A stretch of DNA of 63,483 nucleotides from an uncultured Porphyromonas sp. (GTDB lineage Bacteria; Bacteroidota; Bacteroidia; Bacteroidales; Porphyromonadaceae), in assembly GCA_900546675.1 (NCBI GenBank), contig URDQ01000001.1, positions 1-63,483 of the forward strand, written 5' to 3'. Shown here piece by piece: positions 17,547 to 26,258 of this stretch. Both the position numbers and the translations under genes were made by a program. The notes beneath the pieces were generated by a model, which made no database searches, was not told where the DNA came from, and saw only the letters and a program-made list of their open reading frames with translations. Position 1 is the stretch's first letter, and the number at the start of each line of letters is the position of its first letter.

Positions 17547-17590
17547 AAAAAAAGCCACACGAATGAGACTAGAAGTCTCATAGGTGTGGC
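17547..17590 (-). terminator. Terminator of the Ept/PlsC block
   Basis: GCCACAC/GTGTGGC outer arms and a TGAGACT-AGAA-GTCTCA inner stem form one hairpin. On the minus strand it is followed by seven T residues. It lies 31 bases after the stop of the last gene of the block. Confidence 0.9.
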
Positions 17591-17620
17591 GCATTGTTAT
17601 TTGGATTGAAGGGAGCTTTG

Positions 17621-19288
17621 CTACGAGAGGGCGACCCGAATGGCAGAGAGCCGCATCAATAGCTCGGGTAGGTCGCTGAGGTTGTGTCGCTCAGCGTTGA
17701 GCTGTAGGAGCTGATCTCGTAGTGTGGGAGAGATGCGCTGCATAGCTGGGGAGATGTAGAGTAGCATGGGCACCTGCCCTCTAGTGTCGGGAGCGACTGG
17801 ACCGCTGGAGTAGGGGTGCCACTCACTATACACACCCACGGGGCTACAATAGATAAGTATCGTGGGGGTCTCCTGGTAGTGTGCGACGAGCTGCTTGAGT
17901 AGGTAGTCCTGGTAGTAGACGACGTTGTAGTATTGAGCTACGTGGTCTAGTTCATCGCCAGACAGAGCTATGTCAATGTTTGCCGATAGGCGATTGTACT
18001 TGTAAAACTCCTCGGGTATACGCCACCAGATACTGCTGCGAGCTCCCAAGAGGTGAATGGTAGTGACACGAGACAGACTCTCTAGCTGCTTGAGTTGGTT
18101 GAGGACAGCATCATCGTAGGGGATTCGGTTGGTCCACTCTTGATCGTCTGCACGTAGATTGGTAAAGAAGTGGTGGTCGCAGTCGGCTGCTAGCTGTGGG
18201 TAGACATCTAGTCCACGGGCTATGCGAGGAGTGTTGTCTAGCCAATAGGTGTCGTAGCCTGCTGTACGAAAGATACTATAGATAGAGGGGTAGGTGTCCC
18301 AGCTCTCTGGGCTATCTTTAGGGCAGAGGGAGAATGTCCAAGCAGCAGCTAGAGCCGCATTGTCAGAGGCGCTGTAGATGCTGTCGAGTCGAATGAGGGT
18401 ACCCGTCTGTAGGAGCGAGTCTATGGCTGGTGTATTCTCATTGACACTAGGGTTGTAGCAGTGCATCAGATGCGGATAGATATCTTCGGCAACGACCAGC
18501 ACGACGTTGTGTGGCGGTAGGAGCGAGTCTACGGTTACCTCTTGGGGTGTGGCTTGTCGAGGTCTATAGTCTAGAGCACAACGCTTAGCATCGTGACGCA
18601 ACATCCGACTGCTCAAGTAAAGGCGAGCGATCGGTGCATGCGCATTGTACTCTATGACTCCTGCGCTGGCGGCGATACGCGTCTGACGCAGATAGTTGAT
18701 ACCGAGTATGTGTGCGCTGACGAGAACTACTACGAAGAGGAGTGTAGAGCTGTATCGCTGGATGCGCTTGTTACAAGGGGTGGGCTGCTCTTTAGTACTC
18801 TTAGCACGACCTATGAGCCAAGAAGTACCGAGTGGTATAAAGATTGCTAGTAGTAGCTTGACCCCCTCGATGAGCATAAAGGGCATCTCTAGTCGTAGCG
18901 ACTTGAAGAAGCCGTGAGCCTCTGAGCTATTCGTCGCAAAGATAGGTGTGGCTATTGCATCGCAGTAAGGCATCTGATAGGTACTGACGAGGTAGAGATC
19001 CATAATGTGTACGGCACTAACGAGTACCAGCTCGATGATGAGAACCACCTTGCGTGTGATGCGATGGGGAATCAGAGTGGGGATAATGTAGAGCAACGTA
19101 GCCATCCAAAGGGTGTCCCACAGGAGGGGGAGATTTTCTCTAGATAGATAAGTGGTACTCCTAGAGAGCAGGCCTCTGATGACCAGGTTATTGAGCGTCA
19201 AGATCGCCAGCATCGCAATCAGTAGCCATACTAGCTGAGGAGCCCTTGCTTTGACTCCCTGGAGGTAGTGTAAGAGTGCTTTTTTCAT
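17621..19288 (-). CDS. Ept-like membrane protein lacking catalytic residues, 555 aa
   Basis: It has the architecture of a lipid A phosphoethanolamine transferase: five N-terminal membrane helices (about 18-36, 55-73, 80-101, 136-158, 180-200) and a periplasmic alkaline-phosphatase-fold domain. But the catalytic positions visible in its neighbour are changed. GES becomes AED at 267-269 (Glu kept). The nucleophile Thr region NTITS reads NAALA near 310. The GNH histidine becomes Arg417. SDHG becomes SPVG at 482-485, and the late His is absent. It starts inside the stop of the upstream intact paralogue (4-base overlap), so the two are translationally coupled. I infer a non-enzymatic partner or regulator of that enzyme. 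Confidence 0.85.
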   Translation of the reverse strand: MKKALLHYLQGVKARAPQLVWLLIAMLAILTLNNLVIRGLLSRSTTYLSRENLPLLWDTLWMATLLYIIPTLIPHRITRKVVLIIELVLVSAVHIMDLYLVSTYQMPYCDAIATPIFATNSSEAHGFFKSLRLEMPFMLIEGVKLLLAIFIPLGTSWLIGRAKSTKEQPTPCNKRIQRYSSTLLFVVVLVSAHILGINYLRQTRIAASAGVIEYNAHAPIARLYLSSRMLRHDAKRCALDYRPRQATPQEVTVDSLLPPHNVVLVVAEDIYPHLMHCYNPSVNENTPAIDSLLQTGTLIRLDSIYSASDNAALAAAWTFSLCPKDSPESWDTYPSIYSIFRTAGYDTYWLDNTPRIARGLDVYPQLAADCDHHFFTNLRADDQEWTNRIPYDDAVLNQLKQLESLSRVTTIHLLGARSSIWWRIPEEFYKYNRLSANIDIALSGDELDHVAQYYNVVYYQDYLLKQLVAHYQETPTILIYCSPVGVYSEWHPYSSGPVAPDTRGQVPMLLYISPAMQRISPTLRDQLLQLNAERHNLSDLPELLMRLSAIRVALS

Positions 19289-21048
19289 AGCTGATCTGGA
19301 TGCTTAGGTGAGAAGGTTACCTCAGAGCCAAAGCCCTTGATACATCTAGGACGGGTCGCATCGTACGATAGGCTCCACAGCTGTAAGCGGGGGATGGTAT
19401 AGTTTGACTCGATGCCCATAAGCCCCATAAGTGAGGAGGTAAAGAGATCGGTCATGAAGGGTTTGTATCGAGCGCGCTGTACGGCGAGTAGGATGTCTGG
19501 ATTCTCATCTGCAAACTGATCGGACATATAGACCATGAAGGGAATCTGTAGCGATCTCTCAGAGACTGAGTGAGCTGTTTGGTGAGGTGCATCGGGATTG
19601 TCATAACGAGCCAATCCATGGTCGGAGAAGTAGATGACGATGGAGGAGCTGTGGCTGTAGTACTTGATAATCTCTGAGACGATATAGTCGTTGTAGAGGA
19701 TCGAGTTCATATACTCTGCCGAGTTTTGCGCCTCGCCTGAGCTAAGGTGAGGCTCCAAGTGCTGGAGATCTTCAGCCGTAAAGCGACCAAAGCGTTCGTG
19801 AGGGTATCTATCGGTAAAGTCTGCATGATTGCCCATTAGGTGGGTCATTACTAGTAGATGACCGCTAGACGAAGTGGTCTGTCGGTAGTCCGTTAGATGT
19901 GGGAGGAGGAGTTCATCATACTTGACTCGACCAGCTTTCCAATGAAAAGAACTCGAGGTGCTACCCTCGGTGTAGTAGGAGCTGTCTGCGGTAGAGGCTA
20001 TGAGCGACACCTCCTCAATCCAGTCACCAGCCATCTCTTGATTGCTACACCAGTAAGTTTTGTAACCAGCAGAGGAGAAAGCGATAGGTAGCGTAGTCGT
20101 GGCATCCCAAGGCGCCTGCTCATCCTCTCCTCGTATGGTGAGGACGCGTCGCAGTGAGGTGATTGTGTTGGGCTGTGGGCAGACGACATCATCGTAGAGA
20201 ACGAGTGAGCCAGCCTGAACGAGTGAGTCTAGGTGTGGCGTATTCTCTAGCGGATAACCATAGCAGTGCATATCCAAGCGACGTAAGGACTCGCCGATGA
20301 TGACCACCACATTGTGTGGCTTGCGCTGAGGTATGAGGCGAACGTTGGTCGGAACGTTTTTCCATAAGTTTTGCCCCATCTCGTCGTATCGCTTTTGATT
20401 GGCAAAAACTCCTAGCGTCGTCCCGATGTAGCGACTCATCATATTGTACTCGTGAGCGAGGGTATAAGCTTCAGTATTTGTAATACCATCGGTCACAATG
20501 CCTTTTATCTTGTAAGTATGGGGTAGCCCAAAAGCTAGAATGAGTAAAACGATGGCTTCCCAGCACCAACCCTTACGTATTAACCAGGTCACAAGGCTGA
20601 TGCCACAGAGCAACCCGATGGCCTCTAGCAGCGTGTGCATCGGCATACTCCATGGTAGTAGCGAGCGACACACATCGTCGGCCTGGGGTGTATAGTACTG
20701 CAGCAAGACCGTCTGTGTCAGGAGCGTGCCGTGCTCCGTGAGCAGATAGTACTCATATATAAATAGTACAGCCGAGAGCAGTACGATGATACTAGTCCAG
20801 GTGATGCGCCACGACCGCTGTGGCAGTATGGCGGGGAGCGTCATCAGTATCGCTGTGCTGGCGATATAGCCTCCCAGCCAAAGGAGCAGAGGCATCTCCA
20901 TACGAAGGTGCAGTATCATTAAGCTCCCCATAAGTACTTGTAGGAGTGTCAGGAAAGCAAAGAGGGTAGGCATACCACACATACGCCCCCACAACTGCTT
21001 GAGGTAGCCGCCACAGATGGAGAGAAGCCTTTTTATCTTAGAAAACAT
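19285..21048 (-). CDS. Phosphoethanolamine transferase (EptA family)
   Basis: This inner-membrane enzyme is predicted to transfer phosphoethanolamine to lipid A or another envelope glycan. It has five membrane helices in the first 175 residues, then a sulfatase-fold domain. The zinc and nucleophile residues known for EptA have counterparts: Glu253 in GES, Thr295 or Thr297 in PNTITS, His408 in GNH, Asp476-His477 in FSDHG, and His489/493. I place the start at the ATG at 21048. The open frame extends to 21180, but that would overlap the phosphatase gene by 92 bases and add a non-membrane N-terminus. The protein is then 587 aa. Modification of lipid A by this family commonly raises resistance to cationic peptides; the acceptor here is unproven. 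Confidence 0.9.
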   Translation of the reverse strand: MFSKIKRLLSICGGYLKQLWGRMCGMPTLFAFLTLLQVLMGSLMILHLRMEMPLLLWLGGYIASTAILMTLPAILPQRSWRITWTSIIVLLSAVLFIYEYYLLTEHGTLLTQTVLLQYYTPQADDVCRSLLPWSMPMHTLLEAIGLLCGISLVTWLIRKGWCWEAIVLLILAFGLPHTYKIKGIVTDGITNTEAYTLAHEYNMMSRYIGTTLGVFANQKRYDEMGQNLWKNVPTNVRLIPQRKPHNVVVIIGESLRRLDMHCYGYPLENTPHLDSLVQAGSLVLYDDVVCPQPNTITSLRRVLTIRGEDEQAPWDATTTLPIAFSSAGYKTYWCSNQEMAGDWIEEVSLIASTADSSYYTEGSTSSSFHWKAGRVKYDELLLPHLTDYRQTTSSSGHLLVMTHLMGNHADFTDRYPHERFGRFTAEDLQHLEPHLSSGEAQNSAEYMNSILYNDYIVSEIIKYYSHSSSIVIYFSDHGLARYDNPDAPHQTAHSVSERSLQIPFMVYMSDQFADENPDILLAVQRARYKPFMTDLFTSSLMGLMGIESNYTIPRLQLWSLSYDATRPRCIKGFGSEVTFSPKHPDQL

Positions 21049-21088
21049 CGGAATAAAAGATTGCTCGTTAACTAGAATCGTTATAAGT

Positions 21089-21616
21089 TCAGCGCAAAAG
21101 TTGGCTCCCTCCGCTCTGCGCCTTGCAGCGGTGGTATAGATTGGTACACCCCTCAGTGAGTAGATCGAGGACGAGTTCAAAGCCCGATGCTCCGCCGTAG
21201 TATGGATCGGGGATATGATCCCACGGCATCTGCTCGAGGTAGTCAGCCATACGCACGACCTTTTCTTGCTGCTCTAGCGTCGGAGCCAGTTCGCGCAGTG
21301 CCTCATAGTTGCCATCGTCCATAGCGATGATTAGGTCAAAGGTCTCAAAGTCTTCATCCCTAATCTGCCTCGCCCGATGCGTCATCTCGATGCCTCGCCG
21401 TGCTGCATGGGCGCGCATTCGCGGGTCTGCTAGCTCTCCCTGATGCCAGCCTCCTATGCCAGCCGAGTCTACCTCGATCCGAGATGAGCTAGCGGAGTCT
21501 TCGGCTAGGAGTTGCCGCATAATAGCCTCTGCGAGAGGCGAGCGACAGATGTTACCTAGACAGACGAAGAGGATGCGGTAAGGAGCCTTACAGCTAGAGT
21601 TGCTCAGTGCCATCAT
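21089..21616 (-). CDS. Low-molecular-weight protein-tyrosine phosphatase
   Basis: The active-site loop CLGNICRS (Cys-X5-Arg-Ser) lies near the N-terminus, and the general-acid aspartate is in DPYYGG near the C-terminus, both diagnostic. Two adjacent ATG codons at 21616 and 21613 are the likely start, giving about 175 aa. The longer frame to 21691 would overlap plsC by about 100 bases. Even so the start overlaps the end of plsC by 23 bases, suggesting coupled translation. Such enzymes often control surface polysaccharide synthesis, but no matching tyrosine kinase is in the window. Confidence 0.93.
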   Translation of the reverse strand: MMALSNSSCKAPYRILFVCLGNICRSPLAEAIMRQLLAEDSASSSRIEVDSAGIGGWHQGELADPRMRAHAARRGIEMTHRARQIRDEDFETFDLIIAMDDGNYEALRELAPTLEQQEKVVRMADYLEQMPWDHIPDPYYGGASGFELVLDLLTEGCTNLYHRCKAQSGGSQLLR

Positions 21617-22343
21617 GTATGCCTTGCTGTATTGTATGGTAGACTTGCTCGCGGAGATCTTGTATCGACTGATCGGACGAGCGATAGTCACGAGGGTGAA
21701 TAGGAGGGTGTATATCTAAGTAAAGGCGACGCCAATGCGGTAAGAATGAGCCAGCACGCATCACATCGTACGAGCCTGATATGGAGACAGGAATGATGGG
21801 GATGTCTAGTTCGTCAGCTATGACGAAGCCACCTTTCTTAAAGGGTTGCATACGTCCCGTGCGGGTACGACTTCCCTCGGGAAAGATAAAGATCGAGTAG
21901 CCATCACCGAGCGAACGCTTTGCCTCATCTAACGAGTTGCGAATGTTCTGTATGCTATGTCCATTGATAAAGATAAAACCCGCCACCTCGCACGCTTTGC
22001 CCACAAAGGGGACACGTCGCAGTGACTCCTTCATCACCCACTTGAAGGGAATGCCGAGGAAGCCGTAGAGGAGGAAGATGTCGTAAGCGCCCTGGTGGTT
22101 GGCCATGACGACGTAGGGACCCGACTTCTTGTCGTAGTTCTTACGTCCCCGCACCGTGACGGGACAGAGGGATAGGATCAGTCCTAGCCACGACCAGATG
22201 AGTCCTGGGTAGTAGCTGAAGAACTTGCCAAAGCCTAGCAAGCAGCCTATCGTCATAACAACTGCCAAGACGATGGTTATCACCGCATAGATGGGGGCCG
22301 CTATTAAGACTATATATATAATGTATAGTATCCGTAGTAGCAT
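21594..22343 (-). CDS. plsC: 1-acyl-sn-glycerol-3-phosphate acyltransferase
   Basis: This membrane acyltransferase makes phosphatidic acid. The catalytic NH(X)4D motif is NHQGAYD, and the glycerol-phosphate binding motif is FPEGSRTRTGR. The first 45 residues form a hydrophobic anchor. I start it at the ATG at 22343 (249 aa), because the 33 extra codons upstream are polar and the hydrophobic anchor begins right at this Met. It lies between the M16 peptidase and the phosphatase on the same strand. Lipid synthesis next to Ept-like genes fits an envelope cluster. Confidence 0.93.
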   Translation of the reverse strand: MLLRILYIIYIVLIAAPIYAVITIVLAVVMTIGCLLGFGKFFSYYPGLIWSWLGLILSLCPVTVRGRKNYDKKSGPYVVMANHQGAYDIFLLYGFLGIPFKWVMKESLRRVPFVGKACEVAGFIFINGHSIQNIRNSLDEAKRSLGDGYSIFIFPEGSRTRTGRMQPFKKGGFVIADELDIPIIPVSISGSYDVMRAGSFLPHWRRLYLDIHPPIHPRDYRSSDQSIQDLREQVYHTIQQGIHDGTEQL

Positions 22344-22477
22344 AGAGGAGTAGGGGGTTGTCTCACTTACTGATTCTGTAGCACTTGTCTCTCGCTCACA
22401 AAGGTAGTGAAAAAAGCCCTTGGCGCTTACTCTCTGCTTCATCTAGTGAGCTGTAACTGCTCGCTTTGTTTGCCCTG

Positions 22478-23722
22478 CTACTTGTAGATGAGCGTGTGTC
22501 GCTGCGCTCTCGTGAGGTAGCGACCGACCGTCTCAGTGATCTCCTCAGGCGTGATAGCCTGTATGCGCTCCGCCACCTCAGCGACGCTGCTGACTCTGCC
22601 GAAGTAGAGGTAGCTCTTGAGCATCGTGATGAGCTCGCTGTCGTGCTGATCGTTGGCAAGGAGTAGCTGCCCCACGATCTGCTGCTTGCTGATCGCTAGC
22701 TGCTCCTCACTCATAGGCGTGGTGACGTAGCGGTCTAGGATGCGATGCACCGCCTCCACAGCTTCTTGTAGCGTGTCGCTTCCTGTACCCAGGTAGACGC
22801 TCCAGACGCCATCATTCAGATAAGGCGTGTAGCTTGCCTCGACACTGTATACCAGTCCTAGCTCCTCGCGCAGATGAAGGTTTAGCTGCGAGGTGATGGC
22901 GGGTCCTCCGACGAAGTTGTTGAAGAGCGTCATAGCGTAGCGCTCACGATTGTGCAGGCTCGGAGCATGCGTCCCTATGATGCAGTGACACTGATTGGTG
23001 CGGTAGTGGTGCGTCTTAGCGATGAGCCGCTCGGGTGTGGTCGTGGGCTTGACCTTTGGCACCTTAAAGGGGTCTCCCGCTACTACTCGTGGCTCGCTGT
23101 AAAGGTGTTCGATCATCTCCACCGCTTTGGCAAAGTCTATCTCGCCCCAGATGCCTAGCACCATATTGTCGGGGCGGTAGTACTGATCCATAAAGCGTCG
23201 CACGACTGTCGAGGAGATACGTCTGACCGATTGCTCGGAGCCTAGTATGTTGTGCGCTAGCGGCGTGCCACTAAAGAGTAGCTCCTCAAACTCATCATAT
23301 ATCCGCTCGCTCGGTGCATCTAGGTAGCTAGCTATCTCCTCGATGATCACCTCCTGCTCCTTGCTCAGCTCGCCGGCTGGTATGTAACTGTTGAGGACAA
23401 TGTCTGTGAGCAGATGAACGGCTCTGAGCGCATAGCGTGAGGGAATAGCGATGTGTAGGGTCGTATCCTCCTTGGTAGTGAAAGCGTTGAGGTCAGCGCC
23501 TACAGCCTCGACACGATTCACTAGGTGTAGGGCGTGTCGTCTATGCGTCCCCTTAAAGAGCATATGCTCCGTACAGTGTGCCAGTCCATAGTAAGGCTGC
23601 GGATCGTGAGCCGAGCCTGTCTGTACCATATAGCCTATATAGGTGACCTGGCTGGGGATAGGGTAGTAGACGATACGTAGCCCCTGAGCTGTGGTGTGGT
23701 ATTGTAGTTGTGGAGATATCAT
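22478..23722 (-). CDS. M16 family zinc peptidase (insulinase type)
   Basis: The inverted zinc motif HXXEH is HCTEH near residue 48 of the 414 aa form, followed by MLFKGT as in processing-peptidase relatives. A downstream glutamate in the KEQEVIIEEI segment is the expected third ligand. There is no signal peptide, so it is probably cytoplasmic. I choose the ATG at 23722; the open frame continues upstream into the rpsP terminator, which is unlikely to be translated. Two-domain M16 proteins of this length usually act as dimers. Substrate unknown. Confidence 0.92.
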   Translation of the reverse strand: MISPQLQYHTTAQGLRIVYYPIPSQVTYIGYMVQTGSAHDPQPYYGLAHCTEHMLFKGTHRRHALHLVNRVEAVGADLNAFTTKEDTTLHIAIPSRYALRAVHLLTDIVLNSYIPAGELSKEQEVIIEEIASYLDAPSERIYDEFEELLFSGTPLAHNILGSEQSVRRISSTVVRRFMDQYYRPDNMVLGIWGEIDFAKAVEMIEHLYSEPRVVAGDPFKVPKVKPTTTPERLIAKTHHYRTNQCHCIIGTHAPSLHNRERYAMTLFNNFVGGPAITSQLNLHLREELGLVYSVEASYTPYLNDGVWSVYLGTGSDTLQEAVEAVHRILDRYVTTPMSEEQLAISKQQIVGQLLLANDQHDSELITMLKSYLYFGRVSSVAEVAERIQAITPEEITETVGRYLTRAQRHTLIYK

Positions 23723-23770
23723 GATGAAAAGCGAGAGACAGTCACATAGGCCTGTCAGCTCCAAAAAAGA

Positions 23771-23802
23771 ACCCAGACCACACAAAGTCATGCAGTCTGG
23801 GT
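23771..23802 (-). terminator. Terminator of rpsP
   Basis: ACCCAGAC / GTCTGGGT is an 8-base perfect stem. On the minus strand it is followed by TCTTTTTTGG. It lies about 80 bases past the rpsP stop and just before the M16 peptidase gene. Confidence 0.85.
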
Positions 23803-23881
23803 CTCATAGATGTTATGATACATAGGTACGTATCATGGTAGATACGACTCGATATGTCGTAAAGGTTGTGTAGCTGTCAGC

Positions 23882-24457
23882 TTACTCAGCAGCGGGAGCC
23901 TCTTCGGTAGCTGGTGCTTCCTCTGCGTCGGGAGCCTCCTCGGCAGCCTCTGCTTCAGCCTTTGCAGCAGCTTCGACCTCAGCCTTCTCGCGCTCGATGG
24001 CTGCCTTCTTCTCCTCTAGTGCCTTGCTACGCTCCTTGTTTTGCTCTTCCTCAGCCTCGTGCTGCTTCTGAGCTATATCCTGAGCCTTCTGCTGGTCACG
24101 CTCAGCGACTCCCTTGAGGAGCTGCTGCTTGTTTGCGAGCCATGCCTCAAAGCGCTGGTCTGCAACCTCCTGTGTGAATGCGCCCTTGGCGACACCACCA
24201 TCGAGGTGCTTCTTAAGGAGGACACCCTCACGTGAGAGGATGCGACGTACGGTGTCACTAGGCTGTGCACCGACCTTGAGCCAATAGAGAGCGCGGTCAA
24301 ACTTCAAATCTATTGTAGCAGGATTAGTGTTCGGATTATAAGAACCTATCCTCTCAATAAATTTTCCATCCCGTGGAGCCCTGCTATCAGCGATGACGAT
24401 ACGGTAGAAGGGGTAGCCACGACGACCGAATCTTTGTAGTCTGATTTTAGTTGCCAT
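23882..24457 (-). CDS. rpsP: 30S ribosomal protein S16 with long acidic tail
   Basis: The N-terminal 80 or so residues (MATKIRLQRFGRRGYPFYRI onward) are a standard S16, a small-subunit assembly protein. The rest, to residue 191, is a Glu/Lys/Gln-rich likely helical region and then an Ala/Glu/Pro low-complexity tail (EEAPDAEEAPATEEAP). S16 in most phyla is 80-90 aa; an extension is common in Bacteroidetes as I know the family. The ATG at 24457 is the true start; the open frame upstream runs through the promoter. It is a single-gene unit with its own terminator. Confidence 0.97.
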   Translation of the reverse strand: MATKIRLQRFGRRGYPFYRIVIADSRAPRDGKFIERIGSYNPNTNPATIDLKFDRALYWLKVGAQPSDTVRRILSREGVLLKKHLDGGVAKGAFTQEVADQRFEAWLANKQQLLKGVAERDQQKAQDIAQKQHEAEEEQNKERSKALEEKKAAIEREKAEVEAAAKAEAEAAEEAPDAEEAPATEEAPAAE

Positions 24458-24530
24458 TGTTGATATTGAGATTTGAATGATTTGGATGTTCGTGAGAACT
24501 TTCGTCTCATACGAACTGTGCAAAGGTACG

Positions 24531-24563
24531 CAAAAATCTTCATTCCACAATCACCTCCACAAA
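24531..24563 (-). promoter_or_regulatory. rpsP: rpsP promoter
   Basis: The minus strand reads TACCTTTG (24538 to 24531) with TTTG at 24563-24560, spaced 21 bases, matching the Bacteroidetes consensus. The leader is about 70 bases. The promoter sits back to back with that of the divergent methyltransferase gene. Confidence 0.75.
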
Positions 24564-24578
24564 ACGGGCGGACGCTTT

Positions 24579-24610
24579 TTTGCTCGTAAGGGGGCGTTGT
24601 CTTAACTTTG
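24579..24610 (+). promoter_or_regulatory. Promoter of the THUMP-like methyltransferase
   Basis: TTTG at 24579-24582, 20 bases, then TAACTTTG at 24603-24610: a consensus promoter. The predicted leader is only about 17 bases. The -33 element is 16 bases from the -33 element of the rpsP promoter on the other strand. Confidence 0.75.
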
Positions 24611-24633
24611 CGCTATAAGACCATCTAGTCAAT

Positions 24634-25863
24634 ATGCTATCACAACAACAGATGGAGCAAGTAGTGGCTCTGAGTAGGCAGTGGGCCGATAGATCACCCG
24701 ATAGGATACTCTTCGAGCGGAGTGAGCTAGAACCTGAACTAAAGAGACAGGTCGCCCTACAGGTCGCTCTGCTCCCCAAGATGCAACGTAAGATGCCACG
24801 CTTTGCCAAGTGTGGCGGATATATACCACATCGAGTCAACTTCGAGCAGAGTAGTAGCGAGCTGACAGCCCGCTACAAGCAGCAACTGATAGCGCCTCAG
24901 GAGCATATCCTAGATATGACTGGTGGGCTAGGCATCGACGCTCTAGCAATGGCGTCTGTATCAGAGCTGAGCGTCATCTACGAGATAGACCCGACGATGG
25001 CAGAAGCCTTGACCTACAATCTGCACAAGATCTTACAGCAAGATCATGTTATGGTACACTGCGGGGACGCACTGGCAGCGATGGAGCGTGCTACACTCGA
25101 GGGGATCACACTCATCTACGCAGATCCGGCTCGTCGAGATATGGAGGACCCTAATCGCCGTCTCATTAGTATGGAGGAGTATAGTCCATCACCGCTACAG
25201 ATTATGATTAGGCTGCAGGAGCTGGACTATCAGGGGCGACTGCTCCTCAAGTTGTCGCCGATGCTAGATATTCAGTGGATATTAGAGCAGCTCCCGCAAG
25301 TCTGCGCAGTACATATAGTACAAGTGCAGGATGAGGTCAAGGAGCTACTGGTCTCGGTCTCTATGCAGCGACAAGAGACTGATCCAGAGATTTATCTAGC
25401 TGTCGTGGATCGCCTGGGGGAGGTGAGCCGTTGGAGCTTCCCGTACCACAGGTTGTCATCGGTTCGTACAGCTTATGCGACTAAGGTCGAGGAGTATATA
25501 CATATCCCGCAGCCACTCCTGATGAAGAGCGGTGCCTTTCACCTCATCGCTGAGGAGCAGTCGCTCACCTTACTCGGCCCCAACAGTCATATCTACACCT
25601 CAGCAAAGGCCTCTCCCAGTCCGCTCTACAAGAGCTATAAACTCATAGAGGAGATCGACTACAGCAAGTCTGTCCTTAGAGGTAAGGAGCTGCAGGCTCT
25701 CCGTCAGCGCTACCCAGCACTGACTATTATGTCACGACATTTCCCTCTGACGGCTCAGCAGCTCAAGCAGACGCTCAAGAGCGATGAGAGCGATACCTAC
25801 TATCTACTCGCCACGACTATGGGAGAGCGTGCACGTAAGCTCTTGATCCTAACCTCTTGCTAG
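24634..25863 (+). CDS. Class I SAM-dependent methyltransferase with THUMP-like C-terminus
   Basis: In this 409 aa protein the AdoMet-binding glycine motif is DMTGGLGIDALAMA near residue 90 and a probable catalytic motif is YADPARRD near 168. The N-terminal region is a helical domain with a characteristic GGYIPHRVNFEQSS segment. The C-terminal part matches my memory of the THUMP-like domain proteins of Bacteroidetes, which suggests a nucleic-acid (rRNA or tRNA) substrate, not proven. It is a single-gene unit, divergent from rpsP. Confidence 0.82.
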   Translation: MLSQQQMEQVVALSRQWADRSPDRILFERSELEPELKRQVALQVALLPKMQRKMPRFAKCGGYIPHRVNFEQSSSELTARYKQQLIAPQEHILDMTGGLGIDALAMASVSELSVIYEIDPTMAEALTYNLHKILQQDHVMVHCGDALAAMERATLEGITLIYADPARRDMEDPNRRLISMEEYSPSPLQIMIRLQELDYQGRLLLKLSPMLDIQWILEQLPQVCAVHIVQVQDEVKELLVSVSMQRQETDPEIYLAVVDRLGEVSRWSFPYHRLSSVRTAYATKVEEYIHIPQPLLMKSGAFHLIAEEQSLTLLGPNSHIYTSAKASPSPLYKSYKLIEEIDYSKSVLRGKELQALRQRYPALTIMSRHFPLTAQQLKQTLKSDESDTYYLLATTMGERARKLLILTSC

Positions 25864-25906
25864 AAAAAAGCAATCCCTCCACAAATCACTTGCAGAGGGA
25901 TCTTTA
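25864..25906. terminator. Bidirectional terminator between methyltransferase and tRNA-Cys
   Basis: ATCCCTC / GAGGGAT stem around a 15-base loop, with an A-run on its left side and TCTTTAC on its right. It therefore has a T-tract in both directions and can serve the plus-strand gene and the converging tRNA. Confidence 0.65.
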
Positions 25907-25932
25907 CAAAGAAATGAAATCATCTTCATTGA

Positions 25933-26006
25933 TGGAGGTTCGTGGCGGATTTGAACCGCCGTACACGGTTTTGCAGACCGTTGCCTAACCACTCGGCCAA
26001 CGAACC
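25933..26006 (-). tRNA. tRNA-Cys (anticodon GCA)
   Basis: On the minus strand the acceptor arms GGTTCGT and ACGAACC pair perfectly. The D arm GCCGAGTGGTTAGGC, anticodon arm ACGGT-CTGCAAA-ACCGT and T arm GGCGG-TTCAAAT-CCGCC are all intact. The anticodon is GCA. The discriminator is T, as in most tRNA-Cys, and the 3' CCA is encoded in the DNA (25933-25935). It is an isolated single tRNA gene with its own promoter. Confidence 0.98.
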
Positions 26007-26028
26007 ATTGCTTATTTGATTGCGACTA

Positions 26029-26059
26029 CAAAGGTACGACAATTTTTTGACAAACCAAA
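26029..26059 (-). promoter_or_regulatory. tRNA-Cys promoter
   Basis: The minus strand reads TACCTTTG (26036-26029) with TTTG at 26059-26056, 19 bases apart, about 22 bases before the tRNA. Confidence 0.75.
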
Positions 26060-26220
26060 TACTTCCATCGATTTTTAGAGCGCGAAAGTTTCATCGGGGA
26101 GAAAAAGGAGGCCTCTCTCTAGCTCATTTATAATATACAACCCTTTGATAGTCAGCTAGGAGTACTGTCCGTAAGCCGTGTGTAAGCTAAGAAATTACGA
26201 AGTCACAGCGTAGATCGAAG

Positions 26221-26252
26221 TTTGCGGGATTGGAAAGTTTGTCTTACCTTTG
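26221..26252 (+). promoter_or_regulatory. Promoter of the structured RNA upstream of metK
   Basis: TTTG at 26221-26224, a 20-base spacer, then TACCTTTG at 26245-26252: an exact consensus promoter. No coding frame begins near it; the predicted start of transcription is near 26259. Confidence 0.8.
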
Positions 26253-26258
26253 CATCCA

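Noticed and set aside
17388..17594. Minus-strand open frame with repeated residues over the tandem array
   Set aside because: Its repeats are a translation of the DNA repeat and it crosses the terminator at 17547-17590.
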